Below are positions 26,401 to 34,357 of a DNA stretch of 43,712 nt, piece by piece. Source of the DNA: an uncultured Paludibacter sp. (GTDB taxonomy: Bacteria; Bacteroidota; Bacteroidia; Bacteroidales; Paludibacteraceae); the NCBI GenBank assembly GCA_937927845.1, contig CALFXE010000070.1, forward strand, positions 1 through 43,712, in the 5' to 3' direction. Under the pieces are notes generated by a model. It saw nothing but the letters and a program-made list of their open reading frames with translations, made no database searches and was not told where the DNA came from. The position numbers and the translations under genes are program-made. Within the stretch, counting starts at the first letter, position 1; each line of letters starts with the position of its first letter.

Positions 26401-27042
26401 GATATAGGTTTTGGTGGATTAGACCACGTAATCGCTTCAGGAAAAAATGTAAACATCCTTGTTCTCGATACAGAAGTATACTCAAACACAGGAGGTCAAG
26501 CATCTAAGTCGACACCGGTAGGTGCAGTAGCAAAATTTGCAGCATCGGGTATGAAGGTACGCAAGAAAGACTTAGGTATGATTGCAGCAACATACGGCTA
26601 CGTTTATGTGGCACAGGTTGCACTTGGTGCAAACAATATGCAGGCTTTGAAAGCTATTCGTGAAGCAGAAGCTTTCGACGGACCATCAATTGTTATTGCA
26701 TATTCACCATGTATCAGTCATGGTTTGGTGAACGGCATGGGAGCATCCAACGGCGAGCAACAGGAAATGGCAGTAAAATCAGGTTATTGGCATCTTTATA
26801 GATACAATCCAAATTTAGAGGCAGAAGGCAAAAACCCAATGCAATTAGATTCTAAACCGCCGCAATGGGATTTATTCCAAGACTTTTTGAAAAGCGAAAC
26901 CCGATATACATCATTAATGAAGCAATTCCCTGCAGAAGCATCAATATTATTCAAAGCTGCTGAGGAAAACGCAAAATGGCGTTACACCTGGTACAAACGC
27001 ATGAGTGAGCAAAATTATGCACCTGTAGAGGTAGAAGCATAA
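23485..27042 (+). CDS. nifJ: Pyruvate:ferredoxin (flavodoxin) oxidoreductase
   Basis: Oxidatively decarboxylates pyruvate to acetyl-CoA, CO2 and reduced ferredoxin, a central anaerobic step. It is a single-chain 1185-aa enzyme with all domains. The N-terminal domain I includes PITPSSTMAEY and domain II follows. Two 4Fe-4S clusters are bound by Cys692/695/698/702 (CIQCNQCAYVCP) and Cys746/749/752/756 (CMGCDNCAEVCP). The proximal-cluster CAGCG is at 816-820. The TPP motif runs from GDGW (967-970) through VYSNTGGQASKSTP. The ATG at 23485 (MAKQKK) is preferred over the in-frame TTG 6 nt upstream. It ends in a strong terminator. Confidence 0.98.
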   Translation: MAKQKKFLTCDGNQAAAHIAYIFSEVAAIYPITPSSTMAEYVDEWAAGGRKNMFGETVQVQEMQSEAGAAAAMHGSLQAGALTSTFTASQGLLLMVPNMYKVAGELLPGVYHVSARALASHALSIFGDHQDVMAVRQTGCAMFATGSVQEVMDLAAIAHLASIKSRIPFVHFFDGFRTSHEIQKVEEIDRDALIKLFDQDALSDFRKRSLNSENPVVRGTAQNPDIYFQAREACNPYYDAVPGIVENYLDELAVITGRKYGLFDYYGDPEADRVVVAMGSSTEAIREGIDYLREKGQKVGMIAVHLYRPFSAKHFLSVLPKTAKRICVLDRTKEPGAGGEPLYLDVKDVLYGTENQPLVVGGRYGLSSKDFTPSQVLAVFENLALPSPRNQFTVGIVDDVTFTSLPMKEEIPMGGKGIFEAKFYGLGADGTVGANKNSIKIIGDNTDKYSQAYFQYDSKKSGGFTCSHLRFGDSPIRSTYLVTTPDFVACHVQAYLRLYDVTKGLKKNGTFLLNTVWTPEEVQKNLPIDVKKYLAKNNITLYIINATKIAQEIGLGHRTNTILQAAFFKITQVIPYELAVKEMKGAIVKSYGKKGEKVVNMNFAAVDRGCCEYEKVEVLADWANLIDENDMIDHNMPDFVKNIVVPINAQKGDDLPVSMFKGREDGTWIQGTTKYEKRGVAATVPVWEMENCIQCNQCAYVCPHAAIRPFLLDETEQSNAPFASLKAIGRPFADLTYRIQVDVLDCMGCDNCAEVCPGNKNGKALKMVPIETQYEEQDNWDYCVDNVKTKQSLVDVKANIKNSQFATPLFEFSGACAGCGETPYVKLVTQLFGERQMVANATGCSSIYSASAPSTPYTVNDEGRGPAWANSLFEDNAEFGLGMVFAHDQMRDRLVRLMNSSISENGCSEELKALFEEWIENRENGDKTLELSREIKPLLKQNNCSYCKEIDDLSQFLVKQSHWIIGGDGWAYDIGFGGLDHVIASGKNVNILVLDTEVYSNTGGQASKSTPVGAVAKFAASGMKVRKKDLGMIAATYGYVYVAQVALGANNMQALKAIREAEAFDGPSIVIAYSPCISHGLVNGMGASNGEQQEMAVKSGYWHLYRYNPNLEAEGKNPMQLDSKPPQWDLFQDFLKSETRYTSLMKQFPAEASILFKAAEENAKWRYTWYKRMSEQNYAPVEVEA

Positions 27043-27052
27043 TATAAGCAAT

Positions 27053-27097
27053 AAAAAAACCGGAGCAGCAAAATAAAAACTGACTCCGGTTTTTTTT
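27053..27097. terminator. Bidirectional terminator between nifJ and tgt
   Basis: A perfect 12-bp stem (AAAAAACCGGAG at 27054-27065 with CTCCGGTTTTTT at 27084-27095) with an 18-nt loop and T-runs on both strands. It serves nifJ on the plus strand and the panC-panD-tgt operon on the minus strand. Confidence 0.92.
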
Positions 27098-27109
27098 ATG
27101 ATTATATGG

Positions 27110-28240
27110 TTACAACCTTCTTCCAAGTCGTGTTACCATCTCCTGTTTCCATGGCAGGAAGGTTCCTTGTGTTATTTGTTTTCGGGCTTCACCCACAAGC
27201 CACAGATAGAAAGCCAAATTATGGATTGAAGCTATTTGCATGGCAAGTAATTCCTTACTGATAAATAAATGACGAAGATAAGCTTTAGTATAAGCATGGT
27301 CGACGTAAGACGTACCATTAATATCGATAGGTGAAAAATCATTTTTCCATTTTTCGTTACGCATATTCATGATACCTTCAGATGTAAACAGCATTCCGTT
27401 ACGACCATTTCGAGTAGGCATAACACAATCGAACATATCCACTCCCCTCTCTATTGCTTCGAGAATATTAATAGGCGTACCAACACCCATTAGATATCTT
27501 GGTTTGTCACGAGGCAAAATTTCATTAACTATTTCAATCATCTCATACATCTTCTCTGTAGGTTCGCCCACTGCTAATCCGCCAATTGCATTACCTTCTC
27601 TGCCTAATGAAGCAACAAATTCGGCAGATTGTTTTCTTAAATCAGGATATACACAACCTTGAACAATAGGAAAGAAAGTTTGAGAATATCCATATTTTCC
27701 TTCAGTTTCATCAAAACGCTTAACTCCTCTTTCGAGCCATTTATGAGTGAGTTTTAATGATTTTTCAGCATAATCATAAGGAGCATCACCGGGTGGACAT
27801 TCATCGAAAGCCATCATAATATCTGCACCGATAATCCTTTGAATATCAACAACATTTTCAGGTGTAAACAAATGTTTGCTGCCATCTATATGTGAATTAA
27901 AGTAAGCTCCTTCTTCTTTCAATTTACGATTGGCAGATAAAGAAAACACTTGAAAACCCCCGCTATCGGTAAGAATGGGCTTATCCCATCCATTGAATTT
28001 ATGCAAACCACCGGCTTGCTCAAGAATATCGAGACCGGGGCGCAGATATAAATGATAAGTATTACCAAGAATTATCTGTGCTTTGATATCATCTCTAAGC
28101 TCGTGAAAATGAACAGCCTTAACAGAAGCAACAGTCCCAACCGGCATAAAGATAGGAGTTTCAATAACACCATGATCGGTAGTAATCAAGCCGGCACGGG
28201 CATTTGAGTGAATGTCTGTGTGTTGAAGAGTAAAATCCAT
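27110..28240 (-). CDS. tgt: tRNA-guanine transglycosylase (queuine tRNA-ribosyltransferase)
   Basis: Exchanges guanine-34 of GUN-anticodon tRNAs for the queuosine precursor preQ1. It is 376 aa. Catalytic Asp residues are visible in LTDSGGFQVFSL (Asp92) and DCVMPTRNGRNG (Asp271), and the substrate pocket in GGLAVGEP. The region that in most bacterial Tgt proteins carries the zinc ligands C-x-C-x-x-C (here residues 306-325, DINGTSYVDHAYTKAYLRHL) has no cysteine. I recall the same replacement from other Bacteroidota Tgt proteins, so it looks lineage-wide rather than a local mutation. It is the last gene of panC-panD-tgt, 40 nt after panD. Confidence 0.96.
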   Translation of the reverse strand: MDFTLQHTDIHSNARAGLITTDHGVIETPIFMPVGTVASVKAVHFHELRDDIKAQIILGNTYHLYLRPGLDILEQAGGLHKFNGWDKPILTDSGGFQVFSLSANRKLKEEGAYFNSHIDGSKHLFTPENVVDIQRIIGADIMMAFDECPPGDAPYDYAEKSLKLTHKWLERGVKRFDETEGKYGYSQTFFPIVQGCVYPDLRKQSAEFVASLGREGNAIGGLAVGEPTEKMYEMIEIVNEILPRDKPRYLMGVGTPINILEAIERGVDMFDCVMPTRNGRNGMLFTSEGIMNMRNEKWKNDFSPIDINGTSYVDHAYTKAYLRHLFISKELLAMQIASIHNLAFYLWLVGEARKQITQGTFLPWKQEMVTRLGRRL

Positions 28241-28280
28241 TTAAAAAGAAGGATATGAGCGACAAAGCTCAATTTGTAAA

Positions 28281-28634
28281 TTATTTTACCAGTCTGTTAG
28301 TCTTAGTATTAGGAAATACTACAGAAGGTTTAAAAGACTTAGCCTCGTCAAGAGTCATCATTGCATACGACATTATAATTACAACATCATTTGTTTGCAC
28401 TAATCTGGCGGCAGCACCATTAATACAAATTGTGCCGGAACCACGTTCTCCGGTTATAACATAAGTCTCAAACCTTGCTCCATTATTATTATTAACAACT
28501 GTAACCTTCTCATTTGCAATAATATTAGCAGCATCCATTAAGTCCTCATCAATGGTAATACTACCAATATAATTCAAATCCGACTCAGTTATTGAAACGC
28601 GGTGAATTTTTGATTTTAATACAGTTACGAACAT
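28281..28634 (-). CDS. panD: Aspartate 1-decarboxylase (pyruvoyl type)
   Basis: Makes beta-alanine for pantothenate synthesis. It is 117 aa. The self-cleavage site Gly24-Ser25 (YIGSITID) generates the pyruvoyl group. The N-terminus FVTVLKSKIHRVSIT and the NGAAARL segment are typical. Its start overlaps the end of panC by 10 nt, which couples the two enzymes whose products meet in pantothenate. Confidence 0.98.
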   Translation of the reverse strand: MFVTVLKSKIHRVSITESDLNYIGSITIDEDLMDAANIIANEKVTVVNNNNGARFETYVITGERGSGTICINGAAARLVQTNDVVIIMSYAMMTLDEAKSFKPSVVFPNTKTNRLVK

Positions 28635-29470
28635 CTGACATTATCTATTAGTCTCACATTTCCACAAAAAACTGCAATACAACCAACAGTAGGTTCGTTC
28701 CAGCTTTCAGCAGTTTGAAGAGTTTTTGTATTTGCTATTTCGTAATATTCAAGTTTCAGACCTTGAATTTTATTTATTTCATTTTCAACCCACTGCATTA
28801 ATTCGGCGGGAGAATAATTCGGCACAAAGTTAAGACTTTCAAATAGAACTTTCGATATATTAGCAGCGATTTTTCTTTCATCGGCAGTTAATCTTTCATT
28901 TCGGCTACTCATAGCTAATCCTGATTCTTCTCTAACAATCGGACAATCAACAATTTGGATATTAAATCCCATTAATTCATTCATACGATGAATTATTGCT
29001 AACTGTTGAAAATCCTTCTCTCCAAAATAAGTTCTATCGGGGCGAACAAAGCTGAAAAGTTTACTAACAATCTGAACCACACCATTAAAGTGACCGGGTC
29101 GAAACTTGCCCTCCATAACTTCATCTAATCCTCCAAAATCAAATTCAAAAATTTCATTTAACTCGTTAGGTGCATATATATCATCTGAAGAAGGGGCGAA
29201 AATCACATCACACTTAGCGTTTTGCAATAATTCAGCATCCTGTTCCAAGTTTCTCGGATATTTTTCAAGATCTTCAGGGTTATTGAATTGAGTAGGATTA
29301 ACAAACACACTCACAACGGTGTAATCATTTTCATCTACAGACATATTAACTAAACTAATATGCCCTTCATGCAAGGCTCCCATAGTAGGGACAAGCCCAA
29401 TACTTTTACCAAAAGATCGTGCAATAGAAATATGTTTATTTAGTTCTGCAACTGAATTTATTATTAGCAT
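28625..29470 (-). CDS. panC: Pantothenate synthetase
   Basis: Joins pantoate and beta-alanine with ATP. It is 281 aa. Nucleotide-binding VPTMGALHEGHISLV (HIGH-like HEGH), pantoate-site FVNPTQFNNPEDLEKYPR, GEKDFQQL and the KMSKS-like MSSRNERL are all present. It is the first gene of panC-panD-tgt, with a -7 box 30 nt upstream. Confidence 0.98.
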   Translation of the reverse strand: MLIINSVAELNKHISIARSFGKSIGLVPTMGALHEGHISLVNMSVDENDYTVVSVFVNPTQFNNPEDLEKYPRNLEQDAELLQNAKCDVIFAPSSDDIYAPNELNEIFEFDFGGLDEVMEGKFRPGHFNGVVQIVSKLFSFVRPDRTYFGEKDFQQLAIIHRMNELMGFNIQIVDCPIVREESGLAMSSRNERLTADERKIAANISKVLFESLNFVPNYSPAELMQWVENEINKIQGLKLEYYEIANTKTLQTAESWNEPTVGCIAVFCGNVRLIDNVRCS

Positions 29471-29500
29471 AAAACACTTAATTATTCTTTAAAAAGTTCG

Positions 29501-29508
29501 CAAAATTA
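29501..29508 (-). promoter_or_regulatory. panC promoter, -7 box
   Basis: TAATTTTG on the minus strand, 30 nt before the panC ATG. No clear -33 partner. Confidence 0.55.
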
Positions 29509-29561
29509 CAAAAACTTATTGTGAATCATCATAAAAAGAAGTATATTCCAAAAAAAAATCG

Positions 29562-29569
29562 TATATTTG
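29562..29569 (+). promoter_or_regulatory. Promoter -7 box for the starch-synthase-like gene
   Basis: TATATTTG followed by CATAAA, 42 nt upstream of the ATG at 29612. The 29471-29611 gap holds this promoter and the diverging panC promoter. Confidence 0.6.
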
Positions 29570-29611
29570 CATAAAATTTTTACAAGCAATTAAACAAGGC
29601 TTATCATTTTC

Positions 29612-30424
29612 ATGAAAAAAGTCAACAAAGTTCTATACATTTCACAAGAAATATATCCGTATGTAGCAGAATCTCCCATTGCAAATATGGGTAGATATTT
29701 GCCACAAGCAATTCAAGACAGAGGGAAAGAAACAAGAACCTTTATGCCTAAATTTGGGTTAATAAATGAAAGGCGTAATCAATTACACGAGGTCATAAGA
29801 TTGTCGGGAATGAATTTGATTATCGATGATACAGATCACCCGTTAATTATCAAGGTTGCATCAATCCAATCTGCAAGATTACAAGTATATTTCATCGACA
29901 ATGATGATTTTTTTCAGAGGAGGCATACAGTCATTGATGATAATGGAATTGAGTTTGAGGACAATGACGAAAGAACTATTTTCTTTATCAGAGGGGTAAT
30001 GGAGACTGTTAAGAAACTCCGTTGGACACCGGATGTCATACACTGTATGGGCTGGATGACAGCGTTAGCACCTCTATACATTAAAAAAGCATATGTTCAA
30101 GATCCGTTTTTCAAACATTCAAAAGTTGTATATTCATTATTTGCTGATGATTTCACAAATCCATTCAGAGATTTATTTGCAAAAAAATTAGTATTGGAAG
30201 GAATCGAGGACAGCGATTTAAAACATTTGCAAGGCAATGAAATTGACTTCTTGTCATTAAACAAACTTGCAATTGATTATTCGGATGGTGTAATTCAGTC
30301 GGAACCGATTACAAACCCTGATGTAATCAAATATGTTCAAGACAAAAACAAAAAATTCCTACCTTACGTTGATGATGAAGATTATGCGGATGCATATGTA
30401 CGATTTTATGATAGTATCAGATAA
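29612..30424 (+). CDS. Glycogen/starch-synthase-like N-terminal half protein
   Basis: A 270-aa protein resembling only the N-terminal Rossmann half of GT5 glycogen synthases: YISQEIYPYVAESPIANMGRYLP at the start and a DVIHCMGWMTALAPLYIK segment that matches the D-x-x-H-x-H/x-W region. The ADP-glucose-binding K-x-G-G-L motif of GT5 enzymes is replaced (ESPIANMG), and the entire C-terminal nucleotide-sugar half is missing. It is therefore unlikely to be a working synthase by itself. It is placed between panC (divergent) and a DUF4270 lipoprotein, a neighbourhood I associate with Bacteroidales. It is probably cotranscribed with the DUF4270 gene. Confidence 0.75.
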   Translation: MKKVNKVLYISQEIYPYVAESPIANMGRYLPQAIQDRGKETRTFMPKFGLINERRNQLHEVIRLSGMNLIIDDTDHPLIIKVASIQSARLQVYFIDNDDFFQRRHTVIDDNGIEFEDNDERTIFFIRGVMETVKKLRWTPDVIHCMGWMTALAPLYIKKAYVQDPFFKHSKVVYSLFADDFTNPFRDLFAKKLVLEGIEDSDLKHLQGNEIDFLSLNKLAIDYSDGVIQSEPITNPDVIKYVQDKNKKFLPYVDDEDYADAYVRFYDSIR

Positions 30425-30455
30425 TAATTAACTCACTACCCTCTTGAATACTTAT

Positions 30456-31850
30456 ATGAAAATTAATTTTCAACTACTTACAATATTATTTGTAATTTTA
30501 ATTTCATCATGCAACAATAGTGACACTGTAACCGACATAGGAAGTAGCATTCAGCCGGGTAACGACAAAATTTTGGTTAATCAATATCAATTCGATATTG
30601 TATCGGAAAATTATCCTGTAGAATATATGTATTCACAACCTGATTCATTTCTTTTAGGGACTTTCTATGATGAAACTTATGGAAGCATACATGCTGATAT
30701 ATTGGCTCAGGTTGAATATCCGAGAAATTACACATATCCTGAAAATAATCAACCTGACTCCATAAAATTAATAATGTATTACAATAAATATTTCGGTGAT
30801 AAACACTCTCCTATGCATGTCAATGTTTATGAGATGAATAAATCTACATTTAATTATCTGACACCCTATAAATCTAATTTGGATCCTAATGATTATGTAG
30901 ACATGTCAAACTCATCATTATTAATTGGAGATAAAACTTTTACAGCAGTAAATTCAAGTGGTTCAAGTGACTCCACATACGTTGCAATAAAACTTAGTAA
31001 TGAATTTTTGCAAAGGTTTTCGAATATTGAATCAGATACATATTCATCTGATTCAACATTTTTCAATTTCTTTAAAGGGCTATATATTACAACCGATTTC
31101 AGTTCGGCTTCAATGTTATATGTTCGCAAAATAGATTTAAAATACTATCATAGTTATACATACGTAACAAAAAGCTCTACAGATCAAGACTCTACAGTAA
31201 CAGTAAATCTGGCAACTATATTTTCGGCAAATGGTTGGGTGCGACAAGTGAATCGTTTCTTACATCCGGATAAAAATGATGTTATCAATAAGTTAGAATC
31301 TCAGCCTGATCAGATACACTACATCTCATCACCTGCAAACATATACACCCGCATTAAACTACCAATCAATGAAATGTATAAACAAATGGATAAAGATGGT
31401 TTAAGATTAAATCTTAATAATGCGAAAATCAGAGTTGATATAGATAAAATAAGTAAAGACGATTATGCACAACCAATACCATCAAATATCTTGTTAATAA
31501 AAGAATCTGCATTAAATCGCTTTTTCACCGGAAAAGAATTACCATCGGACACTTGCGCAATATTAAGTTCTTTTTCATATGCAACCAATTCTACAACTGA
31601 CGAAACAGATTATTTTTATTCTTTTGACATTGCAGGATTGATGGCACATGAATTTGATCAGATAAAAAATAATACTGCCGCTGCACAAGATAGCATTAAC
31701 TTTGTGTTGGTACCGGTAAGGTTGACTATCAATTCCAACAATAGTATAACAGAAGTATCTCAGCAGTTTCTACTCAATTCTGTAACTATATGTGGTGGTA
31801 AGCATTCGAAAAAACCTATAAAAGCAAATATTGTCAGCAGCTATTTTTAA
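30456..31850 (+). CDS. DUF4270 family lipoprotein
   Basis: A 464-aa predicted lipoprotein. The signal peptide ends in ISSC (lipobox, Cys about residue 19), followed by NNSDTVTDIGSSIQPGNDKI. The D-x-G-x-x-x-x-P-x-x-D region after the lipobox and the later Y-G-x-x-x-A-D-I-L-A-Q-V pattern (GSIHADILAQVEYP) are typical of DUF4270, a Bacteroidota-only family of unknown function. The start was set to ATG 30456. An in-frame TTG 12 nt upstream would add four residues before the signal peptide. It begins 31 nt after the starch-synthase-like gene. Confidence 0.82.
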   Translation: MKINFQLLTILFVILISSCNNSDTVTDIGSSIQPGNDKILVNQYQFDIVSENYPVEYMYSQPDSFLLGTFYDETYGSIHADILAQVEYPRNYTYPENNQPDSIKLIMYYNKYFGDKHSPMHVNVYEMNKSTFNYLTPYKSNLDPNDYVDMSNSSLLIGDKTFTAVNSSGSSDSTYVAIKLSNEFLQRFSNIESDTYSSDSTFFNFFKGLYITTDFSSASMLYVRKIDLKYYHSYTYVTKSSTDQDSTVTVNLATIFSANGWVRQVNRFLHPDKNDVINKLESQPDQIHYISSPANIYTRIKLPINEMYKQMDKDGLRLNLNNAKIRVDIDKISKDDYAQPIPSNILLIKESALNRFFTGKELPSDTCAILSSFSYATNSTTDETDYFYSFDIAGLMAHEFDQIKNNTAAAQDSINFVLVPVRLTINSNNSITEVSQQFLLNSVTICGGKHSKKPIKANIVSSYF

Positions 31851-31885
31851 TACTTTGAATATAATATCCACATTAAAAGCATTTT

Positions 31886-31917
31886 ATTGGTATATTAAAA
31901 TATTTTTTATACCTTTG
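31886..31917 (+). promoter_or_regulatory. rpsA promoter
   Basis: -33-like ATTG (31886-31889), a 20-nt spacer and -7 box TACCTTTG (31910-31917). The leader to the ATG is about 57 nt. Confidence 0.75.
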
Positions 31918-31980
31918 CAGCCGCATTTTTTTAATCAACATAATGTCTAACCAACTATTTATTTAGTAAAAAATTCAGTA

Positions 31981-34173
31981 ATGAAAGAAAATCAAGAACC
32001 ATTGGAAGAGGAAGTTACAGCTCCGTCAAACGAAGTAACTGAATCAGTGGAAGTAAACGAAACAGCACCTGTGGAAGCTCAAAAAGAAACTACACCAGAA
32101 GCAGAAACTTCTGTAGAAAATGTTGAGCCAACTGCAGAAAAAGAAGAAACACCAGTAGTAGTAGAAAAAGCTGCTGAAGTCGAAGAAGTTAAAGAAGTAA
32201 TCGAAGAAGCGCCATCAAAGAACAATGTTGAAGCTCCAGTTGCATCTGTTGAAGAAGAATTCGATTGGGATGCATATGAAAAAGGAGATGCTTTGAGTGC
32301 ATCAGCAAAAGAAGATTTAAAGAACAAATATGACAGCACTCTTAATGCAGTAAAAGATAAAGAGGTTGTCGAAGGTACTGTTATTTCAATCAACAAACGC
32401 GAAGTAGTTGTTAACATAGGATATAAATCAGATGGAATAGTGCCTATGAGCGAATTCCGTTATAATCCTGATTTAAAAGTTGGTGACAAAGTTGAAGTTT
32501 ATATTGAAAGTCAAGAAGATAAAAAAGGTCAGCTATTACTTTCACACAAGCAGGCACGTGCAACACGTTCGTGGGATCGTGTAAATGAGGCTCTTGAGTC
32601 ACAAGAAATTGTAAAAGGCTTTGTAAAATGTCGTACAAAAGGCGGTATGATTGTAGATGTGTTTGGTATAGAAGCATTCTTGCCAGGCTCACAAATCGAT
32701 GTTAAGCCTATACGCGACTACGATATATTTGTAAATAAGACTATGGAATTCAAGGTTATTAAGATTAATCATGAATTTAAAAACGTAGTTGTATCACACA
32801 AAGCACTGATTGAAGCTGAATTAGAAAATCAGAAGAAAGAAATTATTGGTAAATTACAAAAAGGTCAGATTCTTGAAGGAACAGTTAAGAACATCACTTC
32901 TTATGGAGTATTTATTGACCTTGGCGGCATAGACGGATTAATCCACATTACAGACCTTTCATGGGGTCGTGTAACTCATCCTGAAGAAATAGTAACATTA
33001 GATCAAAAAATTAATGTAGTAATACTTGATTTTGATGATGAAAAGAAACGTATCGCTTTAGGTTTAAAACAACTTTCAGCACATCCATGGGATGCATTGG
33101 ATGCAAACTTACAAGTTGGTGATAAAGTAACAGGTAAAGTTGTTGTTATGGCTGATTATGGTGCATTTGTTGAAATTGCTCCGGGTGTTGAAGGACTTAT
33201 ACACGTCTCTGAAATGAGTTGGTCACAACATTTACGTTCGGCACAAGATTTCCTGAAAGTTGGAGATGATATTGAAACAGTGATATTGACGTTAGATCGT
33301 GAAGAACGCAAAATGTCATTAGGTATCAAACAATTGAAATCCGATCCATGGGAAAATATTGAAGAAAAGTATGGTATTGGTACCAAACATGTCGCAAAAG
33401 TACGTAATTTCACAAACTTCGGTGTTTTTGTTGAAATAGAAGAAGGTGTAGATGGTTTAATTCATATATCCGACTTGTCATGGACTAAAAAAATTAAACA
33501 CCCATCAGAATTTACACAGATAGGTAATGATATTGAAGTTCAGGTACTTGAAATTGACAAAGCAAATCGTCGTTTAAGTTTGGGACACAAGCAGATAGAA
33601 GAAAACCCATGGGACGTTTTGGAATCTCTATTCACAGTCGACAGTATACATGATGGAGTAATTGTGGAAATGATGGATAAGGGCGCAGTAATTTCACTTC
33701 CTTATGGAGTAGAAGGTTTTGCAACTCCAAAACATTTAGTGAAAGAAGACGGTTCACAAGCACAAGTTGATGAAAAATTATCATTCAAGGTAATAGAATT
33801 CAACAAAGATGCTAAACGTATCATCTTATCTCACAGTAGAATTCATGAAGATGCTAAACGTGCTGAAAAAGCAAGTGCAGCCCCAAGTGAAGGAGAAGCA
33901 CCTAAAAAGACTCAGAGAAGAGCTAAAAAAGAAGAAGTAGCACCATCTCAAAACATCGAAAAAACGACTTTGGGTGACTTGCAATCATTAGTTGATTTAA
34001 AAGATCAGATGATTAGTGCTGCTGCTGAAAAAATGGAAAAGGCTGAAAAGGCTAAGAAAGCTAAAGCTAAAAAGGAAGAAAAAGTTGTAGAAGAAGCTAA
34101 AGTTAAAGAAGAAGTTAAAGAAAAGGCTTCAACCAAAAAAGCTGATAAGGCGACAGAAACAACAGAAGAATAA
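31981..34173 (+). CDS. rpsA: 30S ribosomal protein S1
   Basis: RNA-binding ribosomal protein with six S1 (OB-fold) domains, from about residue 120 to 625. Each has the pattern V-x-G-x-V, G-x-F-V/I-x-(I/L/V) and G-L/F-I/L-H-x-S-E/D, e.g. GLIHITDLSW, GLIHVSEMSW, GLIHISDLSW. At 730 aa it is longer than E. coli S1 (557 aa). The extra length is an acidic E/V/P/T-rich N-terminal tail (~115 residues) and a K/A/E-rich C-terminal tail (~100 residues), both low-complexity. It is monocistronic, with its own promoter and a 16-bp-stem terminator. Confidence 0.97.
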   Translation: MKENQEPLEEEVTAPSNEVTESVEVNETAPVEAQKETTPEAETSVENVEPTAEKEETPVVVEKAAEVEEVKEVIEEAPSKNNVEAPVASVEEEFDWDAYEKGDALSASAKEDLKNKYDSTLNAVKDKEVVEGTVISINKREVVVNIGYKSDGIVPMSEFRYNPDLKVGDKVEVYIESQEDKKGQLLLSHKQARATRSWDRVNEALESQEIVKGFVKCRTKGGMIVDVFGIEAFLPGSQIDVKPIRDYDIFVNKTMEFKVIKINHEFKNVVVSHKALIEAELENQKKEIIGKLQKGQILEGTVKNITSYGVFIDLGGIDGLIHITDLSWGRVTHPEEIVTLDQKINVVILDFDDEKKRIALGLKQLSAHPWDALDANLQVGDKVTGKVVVMADYGAFVEIAPGVEGLIHVSEMSWSQHLRSAQDFLKVGDDIETVILTLDREERKMSLGIKQLKSDPWENIEEKYGIGTKHVAKVRNFTNFGVFVEIEEGVDGLIHISDLSWTKKIKHPSEFTQIGNDIEVQVLEIDKANRRLSLGHKQIEENPWDVLESLFTVDSIHDGVIVEMMDKGAVISLPYGVEGFATPKHLVKEDGSQAQVDEKLSFKVIEFNKDAKRIILSHSRIHEDAKRAEKASAAPSEGEAPKKTQRRAKKEEVAPSQNIEKTTLGDLQSLVDLKDQMISAAAEKMEKAEKAKKAKAKKEEKVVEEAKVKEEVKEKASTKKADKATETTEE

Positions 34174-34190
34174 TATCTTCAAAACAAATA

Positions 34191-34232
34191 AAGAAAAGGC
34201 TGTTTAAATTTAATAAACAGCCTTTTCTTATT
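34191..34232 (+). terminator. rpsA terminator
   Basis: A perfect 16-bp stem (AAGAAAAGGCTGTTTA at 34191-34206 with its complement at 34214-34229) and a 7-nt loop, 17 nt after the rpsA stop. The 3' arm itself is T-rich (CCTTTTCTTATTAT). Confidence 0.9.
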
Positions 34233-34310
34233 ATATAAATATACTAACGCTATAAGTAATCAAATATAGAAATACAAAAAAGAAGGAATAAAAGAATGAA
34301 ATTTTCTTAA

Positions 34311-34318
34311 TACCTTTG
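34311..34318 (+). promoter_or_regulatory. Promoter -7 box of the GSCFA gene
   Basis: TACCTTTG, 39 nt before the ATG at 34358. No obvious -33 box at the usual spacing. Confidence 0.55.
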
Positions 34319-34357
34319 TTTCCTAATAATAACATTTGACAGAAGAATAAATTGGAT

